This document shows positions 54,701-61,731 of a stretch of DNA of 64,000 bases, piece after piece. The DNA comes from Gloeocapsopsis sp. IPPAS B-1203 (lineage in GTDB: Bacteria > Cyanobacteriota > Cyanobacteriia > Cyanobacteriales > Chroococcidiopsidaceae). How positions within the stretch are numbered: position 1 is the stretch's first letter; each line of letters starts with the position of its first letter. The stretch spans positions 1 through 64,000 of the forward strand of contig NZ_PEIG01000004.1 of NCBI RefSeq assembly GCF_002749975.1, written 5' to 3'. A model generated the notes under the pieces. It was not told the origin of the DNA. It did no database searches and was given only the letters and a program-made list of their open reading frames with translations. The translations under genes were made by a program, and so were the position numbers.

Positions 54701-57119
54701 AGGTCAAGAAGATATTGTTATTGGTTCGCCAATTGCAAATCGTAATAGTACGCAAATAGAAAGCTTGATTGGCTGTTTTATTAATACTTTAGTTTTACGA
54801 ACTGAGTTAGATAGTAATCTCAGCTTTCAAGAATTAATCGAACGAGTACGTAAGGTAGCAGTTGATGCTTATATTCACCAAGATTTACCGTTTGAGAAAT
54901 TAGTAGAAGAATTACAGCCAAGTCGAGATTTGAGTTATCACCCGTTATTTCAGGTAATGTTTGTTTTGCAAAATCCTGATTTAACAAATATTGTGCTACC
55001 AGAGTTAAGTTGGAAAACTAGAGAACTGGATACTGGTACAGCTAAGTTTGATCTTTTTCTATCAATGATAGATGGTGAAGCAGGATTGATAGGAACACTG
55101 GAATATAATACTGATTTGTTCAAAGCTGATACTATCAGTCGGATGATAGGGCATTTTCAAACTTTACTAGAAGCCATAGTTCTTCATCCAAACGAGTGTG
55201 TTTCTCGACTACCATTGTTAACACCTACTGAACGCCAGACTTTATTACATGACTGGAATAATACTCAGATAAATTATCCTCAAAATACCTGCATTCATCA
55301 TTTATTTGAACAGCAAGTAGCTAAAACTCCAGAGAATATTGCTCTAATATTTGAAGATCGACAACTTACCTATCGTGAGTTAAATCAACGTGCTAATAAA
55401 CTTGCACATGATCTCATCAAACTAGGCATTAAACCAGATGTCATGGTTGGTATTTGCATGGAACGTTCCATCGAGATGGTAGTAGGAATATTAGGCATCT
55501 TGAAAGCTGGTGGTGCTTATGTTCCTTTAGATCCTACTTATCCAAAAGAACGTTTAGCGTTTATGTTGGCAGATTCCCAAGTATCACTATTATTAACAAA
55601 ACCCAGCTTGAAGCAATTGCTAGAAGATCGAGCGCAAGTCGTGTGTATTGATACTGAAGATACAGTATTTGAGAATTGTAGTTCAAACCCAGTTGTTGAC
55701 GTAAAATCAGAAAATTTAGCTTATGTCATTTATACTTCTGGTTCTACAGGTAAACCCAAAGGCGCAATGAATGTGCATCAAGGATTGTGTAATCGCTTGC
55801 TATGGATGCAAGAAACTTATCAATTAACTTCATGCGATCGCGTTCTGCAAAAAACGCCATTCAGCTTTGATGTTTCTGTTTGGGAATTTTTCTTACCTTT
55901 AATCACAGGTGCAAGCTTGGTAGTTGCTAAACCAGGTGGACATAAAGATGCTAGCTATCTTGTCGAACTCATTGCACAGCAAAAGATAACGATACTTCAC
56001 TTTGTCCCCTCAATGCTGCAAGCTTTTCTAGAGGAACCAGCATTAGAAAAATGTCAGAGTATTGCAAAAGTTATTTGTAGCGGTGAAGCATTACCTTTTA
56101 ATTTACAAAAGCATTTTTTTGAACGTTTAAATGCTGAATTACACAATCTTTATGGACCTACAGAAGCATCAATTGATGTTACAGCATGGCAATGTCAAAA
56201 AGATATTTATGATAAAATAGTTCCAATTGGTCGTCCTATTGCTAATACTCAAATATATATTTTAGATAAACATTTGCAACCTGTTCCCATTGGAATTACA
56301 GGAGAGTTGTATATTGGTGGTATTGGGCTAGCACGAGGTTATTGGAATCGACCTGATTTAACCAAAGAAAAGTTTATTTCTAATCCTTTTGTAGCAGGTG
56401 AACGACTTTATAGAACAGGAGATTTAGCGCGGTTTCGTTCTGATGGAAATATTGAATTTTTAGGTAGAATTGACTATCAAGTAAAGATTCGCGGTTTTCG
56501 GATAGAAATTGGAGAAATTGAAGCCGTACTGCAACAGCATCCCCAAGTACGAGAAACTATTGTTGTTGCTAAAGACAAATTAAACCAAGATCAAACTTGC
56601 TTAGTCGCCTATATAGTTTTGACACAAAAAGCAAACATTTTTGTGAATGAATTGCGAGACTTTCTCAAAGAAAAGCTTCCAGAATATATGGTGCCTTCGG
56701 CTTTTGTCGTATTAGATGAATTTCCCTTAACAACTAATGGTAAAATTGACCGTCGTGCTTTACCTTTACCTCAAATAGGATTGGAAATAAGGACAAACTA
56801 CCAACCACCACAGTCTGAAATTGAAAAGGCGATCGCTCAAGTTTGGCAACAAGTATTGCAGCTAGAGAAAGTGGGTATTCATGATAACTTTTTTGACTTA
56901 GGTGGACACTCAATCATGATGCTTCAGGTAAATAACAAACTGCGTCATATCTTGCAGCGAGATATATCTGTAGTGTCAATGTTTCAACATCCAACAATTC
57001 ACTCGCTAGCGCAGTCTTTGAATCAACAACTATCGCCACCTATGTTTGGCAAAACTCAAAACCGCGCCCAAAAACAAATTGCATCAATGCGTCGGCAATC
57101 ATTGCGACAAGGTAGATAA
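51753..57119 (+). CDS. FAAL-ACP-C-A(Ser)-PCP hybrid synthetase, lipo-initiation module
   Basis: 1788 aa. A fatty acyl-AMP ligase domain (about 1-560; LQYTSGSTGTPKG at about 178, WLPIYHDMGLIGGVLQP) loads a fatty acid on the ACP (Ser in CFGLDSLK at about 667). A condensation domain (about 726-1150; HHIVADG at 859) acylates the next amino acid. The adenylation domain (about 1190-1690; YTSGSTGKPKG near 1327) has pocket residues D-V-W-H-I-S-L-I-D-K, the serine code as I read FSFDVSVWEF, LHFVPSML, VICSGEA and NLYGPTEASID. A PCP with GGHSIM (Ser near 1719) ends it. The extragenic repeat at 53493-53530 is read in frame within the FAAL-ACP linker. It begins a lipopeptide siderophore-like assembly line. 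Confidence 0.92.
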   Translation: MIQPVSGLECLFGQYSSVVEILRYQSATQPDAAAFTFLVDGEQQAVTWTYRELEWRSHAIAVQLQALGLTGERALLLYPPGLDYLAAFFGCLSAGVVAVPAYPPRNQRNTPRILSILQDAQAAIVLSTSQALGQIQSLFGTVNDTSLKWLATDNLTLDITQAWQEPSINQDTLAFLQYTSGSTGTPKGVMLTHGNLLHNAAATYLYMEHSASSKFVTWLPIYHDMGLIGGVLQPLYGGFPCIMMSPALFLQRPYRWLHAISQYGGTTSGAPNFAYELCTQKITPEQRSTLDLSSWSVAFNGAEPIRHETLERFAQTFAECGFRSEAFYPCYGMAEATLMVSGSVKTTLPKVKTIEKSSLESNHIVDATLGVENSVSLVSCGRSLPQQQIIIANSDLTRCAANQVGEVWVSSPSIGKGYWNRLEETAQTFQAYLQDTAEGPFLRTGDLGFLHEGELFITGRAKDLIIIRGRNLYPQDIELTSEGSHSVLRQGSSAAFTIEIAGEERLVIVQEVEFRAKPNVEEVAAAIRQAVTEEHEVQVYGVVLIKAGTIPKTSSGKIQRRATKAQFLAGGLEVIGSSIFDSPLNPPPMGDFNRFGSLLPLSLEQRRTLDNLPALGTKNLTREELLAVDSPQRLELVESYLQSLVARILHTPQQLNLQQPLTCFGLDSLKVFELKNRVEELGVVVAIADLFEGITITQLAQQILEQITSGNSVVSTISTVERNQPHYPLSYAQQRLWFINQLQPDNAAYHIAIAVEIEGCLDASILISCLQEIIHRHEILRTSFEVVNSEPAQIISSHATITVPQLDLRHLSDGEQQAEIQKLSQEEIQSPFNLGKAPLLRAKILHLAPDNSILLLTLHHIVADGWSIKVLVQELSILYQASIGKSSSLPELQIQYLDFTAWQRQWLQGEVVETHLAYWKQQLSGLSVLKLPTDYSRQPIQTYRGAQQKFRLSLALTNNLKQFNGTLFMTLLAAFNVLLYRYTGQEDIVIGSPIANRNSTQIESLIGCFINTLVLRTELDSNLSFQELIERVRKVAVDAYIHQDLPFEKLVEELQPSRDLSYHPLFQVMFVLQNPDLTNIVLPELSWKTRELDTGTAKFDLFLSMIDGEAGLIGTLEYNTDLFKADTISRMIGHFQTLLEAIVLHPNECVSRLPLLTPTERQTLLHDWNNTQINYPQNTCIHHLFEQQVAKTPENIALIFEDRQLTYRELNQRANKLAHDLIKLGIKPDVMVGICMERSIEMVVGILGILKAGGAYVPLDPTYPKERLAFMLADSQVSLLLTKPSLKQLLEDRAQVVCIDTEDTVFENCSSNPVVDVKSENLAYVIYTSGSTGKPKGAMNVHQGLCNRLLWMQETYQLTSCDRVLQKTPFSFDVSVWEFFLPLITGASLVVAKPGGHKDASYLVELIAQQKITILHFVPSMLQAFLEEPALEKCQSIAKVICSGEALPFNLQKHFFERLNAELHNLYGPTEASIDVTAWQCQKDIYDKIVPIGRPIANTQIYILDKHLQPVPIGITGELYIGGIGLARGYWNRPDLTKEKFISNPFVAGERLYRTGDLARFRSDGNIEFLGRIDYQVKIRGFRIEIGEIEAVLQQHPQVRETIVVAKDKLNQDQTCLVAYIVLTQKANIFVNELRDFLKEKLPEYMVPSAFVVLDEFPLTTNGKIDRRALPLPQIGLEIRTNYQPPQSEIEKAIAQVWQQVLQLEKVGIHDNFFDLGGHSIMMLQVNNKLRHILQRDISVVSMFQHPTIHSLAQSLNQQLSPPMFGKTQNRAQKQIASMRRQSLRQGR
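53493..53530 (+). repeat. extragenic-type repeat read in frame inside the NRPS
   Basis: GATAGCCCCCTAAATCCCCC, then ACCAAT, GGGGGA and CTTTAA is a CCCCCTAAATCCCCC-type palindromic repeat, common between cyanobacterial genes. The TCCCCC/GGGGGA stem (53507-53512 with 53519-53524) is intact. It is translated as SPLNPPPMGDFN in the FAAL-to-ACP linker without breaking the frame. Confidence 0.7.
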
Positions 57120-57122
57120 ATA

Positions 57123-60100
57123 ATGAGCGCTACAGATCATGATAGTTTAGAAGGTATTGCCATCGTTGGTATGGCTGGGCGATTTCCTGGCGCGAAAAAT
57201 ATCACCGAATTTTGGCAAAATTTATGCACTGGCGTAGAATCTATCTCTCACTTGAGTGATGAGGAATTGATAGCTACTGGGATATCTCCAACGTTAATTA
57301 ATCATCCTAATTTTGTAAAAGTTGGTGCTGTATTAGAAGATATTGATTTATTTGATGCAGCATTTTTTGGCTTTAACCCTAAAGAAGCAGAAATTACCGA
57401 TCCGCAACACCGATTATTCTTAGAATGTGCTTGGGAAGCTTTAGAAGATGCTGGCTATGATTCACTCCGCACTGAAAGTCGAATTGGCGTTTATGCTGGT
57501 GCAAGTTTAAGTAACTATTTATCATTTAATTTTAATGACGATCAAATCGGCTCAGCTCATAGTTTCCAAAAATTACTAGGGAACGATAAAGATTTTCTGG
57601 CTACGCGTGTTTCTTATAAACTAAATCTAACTGGACCAAGCCTCACAGTACAAACTGCTTGCTCAACATCGTTAGTCGCAACATCATTAGCTTGTCAAAG
57701 CTTACTCAACTATCAATGCGATATGGCTTTGGCGGGTGGAATTTCGATTCGAGTGCCTCAAAAAACCGGATATTTGCATCAAGAAGGGGGAATTTTATCT
57801 CCTGATGGTCATTGTCGCGCTTTTGATGCCAATGCACAAGGAACGATTATTGGTAATGGTGTGGGAGTCGTTGTTTTAAAACGGTTATCGGATGCGATCT
57901 CTGATGGAGACAACATCTATGCCACAATCCGCAGTACTGCAATTAATAACGATGGTGCTGGTAAAGTTGGTTATACGGCTCCGAGTGTAAACGGTCAAGC
58001 AGAAGCGATTATCGAGGCATTAGCTTTAGCGGGTGTGGAACCTGAGACAATAGATTATATTGAAGCGCACGGTACAGGAACAGCTTTAGGCGATCCGATT
58101 GAAATTTCTGCCTTGACGAATGCTTTTCGTACTAGCACCCAAAAAAATAACTTTTGTGCGATCGCTTCGGTGAAAACAAATATTGGGCATTTAGACGCCG
58201 CCGCCGGAATTGCTGGTTTAATCAAAACTGCTTTAGCTTTAAAACATCAACTAATACCGCCTAGTTTAAATTTTGCCCAACCCAATCCTAAAATTGACTT
58301 TGCCAATACTCCCTTTTATGTCAATACAGAATTGAGACAATGGCAAGCAAATGGACCACCACGTCGTGCAGGTGTTAGTTCTCTCGGTATTGGTGGAACG
58401 AATGCCCATGCAATTTTGGAAGAAGCACCAGTTGTTGAAGCATCAAGCCCTGCTCATCCTTGGCATTTACTCGTTCTTTCTGCTAAGAGTGAAACAGCTT
58501 TAGAATCTGCTACAGCCAATTTAGCGGCATATCTCACAAAAAATCCTCATTTAAATCTTGCTGATGTTGCTTATACCCTGCAAATAGGGCGCAGAGAGTT
58601 TAACCATCGTCGGATGGTAGTGTGTCAAAATATCAGCGATGCAGTGTCTGCTTTAAAGGCAAAAGAACCACAAAGGGTATTACCACCTACAGAAGCAAAC
58701 TCGATTACTTTTATGTTTCCTGGGCAGGGTTCTCAATATATAAATATGGCACGAGAACTCTACGAATATAATAAGCAATTTCAGGAAGAAGTCGATCGAT
58801 GTTGTCTTATACTAAAACCACATTTAGGTTTAGATTTGCGTTCAATTATTTATCCTCGTGAATCTGAGAAAGCAGCGCTACAACTCAAACAAACATCTTT
58901 AGCGCAACCAGCGTTATTCGTCATTGAGTATGCTTTGGCTAAATTATGGATGTCTTGGGGCATTGTTCCGCAAGCGATGATTGGTCATAGCATTGGGGAA
59001 TATGTTGCGGCTTGTCTTGCTGGCGTTATATCAATTGAAGACGCCCTTGCTTTGGTTGCTTGGCGTGGAAAACTTATGCAACAAATGCCAGCAGGCGCGA
59101 TGGTTTCTATTGCTTTATCAGAAGCAGAACTAAAACCATTACTTCATGAAAACTTATCTTTAGCTGCTAGTAATGCGCCAAATTTATGTGTTGTTTCAGG
59201 TAGTTTTGAAATAATAGACGCTTTTGAGGAAAAACTCATTAGTTTGGGGGTAAACTACCGTCGCTTACATACTTCCCATGCTTTTCATTCTCAAATGATG
59301 GAACCTGTGTTGGAACCATTTATCGAGCAATTGAAAAACATTAAATTAAATTCTCCACAAATTCCTTTTATTTCAAATCTTACGGGAACCTGGATTACAG
59401 CAGATCAAGCAACAGATGTTAACTACTGGGCAAAGCATCTACGGCATACAGTGCTATTTAATACAGGCATTTTGACACTATTGCAAGAAGAAAACCGAAT
59501 TTTCTTAGAAGTAGGTGCAGGGCGAACACTATCTACTTTAATAAAGCAACATCAATCTCCACAACAATTAGTATTACCTTCACTCCGCCATCCCCAGGAA
59601 GAGAAATCTGATATCGCTTGCTTGCTTCATACCTTAGGGCAACTTTGGTTAGCAGGAGTTGAAATTAATTGGTTTGGATTTTATTCTGATGAAAAACGTC
59701 ATCGTGTTCCTTTGCCAACTTATCCATTTGAGCGTCAGCGTTATTGGATACAAGCTCAAATAGAGGGCAACAAACACAATCAAAAACTAGATTTCAAAGA
59801 TTGGTTTTATGTACCTTCCTGGAAGCGAACGATATCGTCTGTATATTTAAATCAGAGTAGTATAAAGACAAAAGAATCTTGGTTAATATTCCTTGATGAT
59901 CGTGGTGTGGGTTGCCAAGTTGTAGAAAGACTCAAGCAAGCAAATCAAGAAGTAGTTATTGTTAAGCAAGGAGAAAAATTTGCTAAATGCAATCAACAAG
60001 AATATATAATTAATCCTGAAATCAGAGACGATTACGATATTTTGCTCAAAGAGGTTTATAGTCGCAATCAATCCCAACATATTGTTCATTTTTGGAGCGT

Positions 60101-61673
60101 TACATCTAATGAATATTTAGAATGGGAAGATCAAAAATGTTTCTGGAGTCTATTATTTTTAGCACAATCATTAGGAGAACAAAAAACTAATATCAGTATC
60201 GACATTATCTCCAATCACTTACAATACATAAACGATGACGACAAGTTGTGTCCAGGTAAAGCAACAATTCTTGGACTCTGCAAAGTTATTTCTCAAGAAT
60301 ATCCAATTACTTGTCGCAGTATTGATATTGCGCTGGATACTGAGCGATCGCCTCTGGCGCTGCGCTACGCGCAATCGCACCAACTAACTGATAGCTTGTT
60401 TGTAGAAATTACTAGCCAATCTTCTGACTCTATCATTGCCTATCGAGGAACTCAAAGGTGGGTGCAATATTTTGAAAAGTTACCAGTTAAAGACGCAACA
60501 AATACTCCTAAGTTACGTCAAGAAGGGGTTTATCTGATTACAGGTGGATTGGGCGGAATTGGGTTAGAAATTGCGCAGTATTTAGCAAATACAGTAAAAG
60601 CTAAATTAGTGTTAATTAATCGTTCGGGTTTACCTATAAAAACCGAATGGCAAGATTGGTTATCTCATTATGGTAAAGAAGATCTTATTAGCAGCAAAAT
60701 CCAGACAATTCAAAGCCTTGAAGAATTAGGGGCTGAAGTTTTAGTGATGCAAGCTGATGTTGCCAACTACGAACAAATGCAAGCAGTAGTTAATCAAACC
60801 TGTCAGCGATTTGGGAAAATTCATGGTGTCATTCATGCTGCGGGAGTTCCTGGGGCGGGCTTAATTCAATTAAAAAGTCCAGAAATGGCAGAAAAAGTTT
60901 TTCTACCAAAGATAAAAGGGACACTTGTATTAGATAATGTTTTACAGGACATTAATTTAGATTTCTTTGTTTTATTTTCTTCAATTACTTCGATTTGTGG
61001 TGGTTTAGGGCAAATAGATTATTGTGCTGCGAATGCATTTCTTGATGCTTTTGCCCAAGCTAATTTTTACAATCGTGGTAAATTTACTGTTGCAATTAAT
61101 TGGGATACGTGGGAAGCAAATAACTGGCAAGATTCACTCCTAGCATTTGCTCCAGATATTCAAGCTTGGTTTCAGCAAATGCGTACCCAATATGGTATAA
61201 AATCTTTAGAGGGAGTCAAGGCTTTTGAAAAAGTTCTCTCTTGGCAATTACCACAAGTCATTGTCGCGACACGCAGCATTCAAGATGTTATTGCTCAGTA
61301 CAATGGTTTTAGGCTATCAAGTGTATTAGAGCAATTAGATAATTCCAGTAAAATTACCTCAACACAACACAATCAACATAAGGTTGCGCCACGGAATTCT
61401 ATTGAAGCTAAAATTGCAAAACTTTATCAAGAAACATTGGGAATTGATAAAGTAGGAATTCATGATGATTTCTTTGATTTAGGTGGTAATTCATTAATAG
61501 GGACTCAACTTGTTTTTCAGTTGCAGCAAGAGTTTCAAACTAACATCTCTATTAAACTCCTATTTACTGCTCCTTCTGTAGCAGAACTAGCCTTAGCAAT
61601 TGAAGATCAAATGATTGAAGATTTAAATCAACTAACTGATGAAGAAGCTGCGGCAATTTTATCAAGTATTTAA
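57123..61673 (+). CDS. type I polyketide synthase module KS-AT-KR-ACP
   Basis: 1516 aa. Ketosynthase (about 5-430): VQTACSTSLVA with the active Cys near 180, EAHGTGTALGDP and NIGHLDAAAG. Acyltransferase (about 530-850): GHSIGEYVAAC with Ser near 623 and HAFHS, the malonyl-CoA signature. Ketoreductase (about 1135-1320): YLITGGLGGIGLEIA, then SSITSICGGLGQIDYCAANA with the catalytic Tyr and Asn. ACP at about 1425-1490 (DLGGNSLIG, Ser near 1455). No dehydratase, enoylreductase or methyltransferase is seen, so it should add one reduced two-carbon unit with a hydroxyl, extending the seryl intermediate to a statine-like residue. It starts 3 bp after the first synthetase. Confidence 0.95.
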   Translation: MSATDHDSLEGIAIVGMAGRFPGAKNITEFWQNLCTGVESISHLSDEELIATGISPTLINHPNFVKVGAVLEDIDLFDAAFFGFNPKEAEITDPQHRLFLECAWEALEDAGYDSLRTESRIGVYAGASLSNYLSFNFNDDQIGSAHSFQKLLGNDKDFLATRVSYKLNLTGPSLTVQTACSTSLVATSLACQSLLNYQCDMALAGGISIRVPQKTGYLHQEGGILSPDGHCRAFDANAQGTIIGNGVGVVVLKRLSDAISDGDNIYATIRSTAINNDGAGKVGYTAPSVNGQAEAIIEALALAGVEPETIDYIEAHGTGTALGDPIEISALTNAFRTSTQKNNFCAIASVKTNIGHLDAAAGIAGLIKTALALKHQLIPPSLNFAQPNPKIDFANTPFYVNTELRQWQANGPPRRAGVSSLGIGGTNAHAILEEAPVVEASSPAHPWHLLVLSAKSETALESATANLAAYLTKNPHLNLADVAYTLQIGRREFNHRRMVVCQNISDAVSALKAKEPQRVLPPTEANSITFMFPGQGSQYINMARELYEYNKQFQEEVDRCCLILKPHLGLDLRSIIYPRESEKAALQLKQTSLAQPALFVIEYALAKLWMSWGIVPQAMIGHSIGEYVAACLAGVISIEDALALVAWRGKLMQQMPAGAMVSIALSEAELKPLLHENLSLAASNAPNLCVVSGSFEIIDAFEEKLISLGVNYRRLHTSHAFHSQMMEPVLEPFIEQLKNIKLNSPQIPFISNLTGTWITADQATDVNYWAKHLRHTVLFNTGILTLLQEENRIFLEVGAGRTLSTLIKQHQSPQQLVLPSLRHPQEEKSDIACLLHTLGQLWLAGVEINWFGFYSDEKRHRVPLPTYPFERQRYWIQAQIEGNKHNQKLDFKDWFYVPSWKRTISSVYLNQSSIKTKESWLIFLDDRGVGCQVVERLKQANQEVVIVKQGEKFAKCNQQEYIINPEIRDDYDILLKEVYSRNQSQHIVHFWSVTSNEYLEWEDQKCFWSLLFLAQSLGEQKTNISIDIISNHLQYINDDDKLCPGKATILGLCKVISQEYPITCRSIDIALDTERSPLALRYAQSHQLTDSLFVEITSQSSDSIIAYRGTQRWVQYFEKLPVKDATNTPKLRQEGVYLITGGLGGIGLEIAQYLANTVKAKLVLINRSGLPIKTEWQDWLSHYGKEDLISSKIQTIQSLEELGAEVLVMQADVANYEQMQAVVNQTCQRFGKIHGVIHAAGVPGAGLIQLKSPEMAEKVFLPKIKGTLVLDNVLQDINLDFFVLFSSITSICGGLGQIDYCAANAFLDAFAQANFYNRGKFTVAINWDTWEANNWQDSLLAFAPDIQAWFQQMRTQYGIKSLEGVKAFEKVLSWQLPQVIVATRSIQDVIAQYNGFRLSSVLEQLDNSSKITSTQHNQHKVAPRNSIEAKIAKLYQETLGIDKVGIHDDFFDLGGNSLIGTQLVFQLQQEFQTNISIKLLFTAPSVAELALAIEDQMIEDLNQLTDEEAAAILSSI
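60344..60378. repeat. GC-rich palindromic repeat read in frame inside the PKS
   Basis: GCGATCGCCTCTGGCGCTGC, GCTACGCGC and AATCGC form an imperfect inverted repeat (GCGAT/ATCGC outside, TGCGC/GCGCA inside) beginning with a HIP1 octamer. It is translated as ERSPLALRYAQSHQ just before the ketoreductase. Likely a mobile-repeat insertion in the interdomain linker. Confidence 0.55.
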
Positions 61674-61731
61674 TCAGAATTTTACTAAATAAGTCGATCA
61701 AGTATTAAGTGATGACTGGCGGTAATCGAGT

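Noticed and set aside
60000-60500. Dehydratase or methyltransferase domain in the PKS
   Set aside because: The AT-to-KR region shows no HxxxGxxxxP dehydratase motif or SAM-binding motif; it fits a KR structural subdomain.
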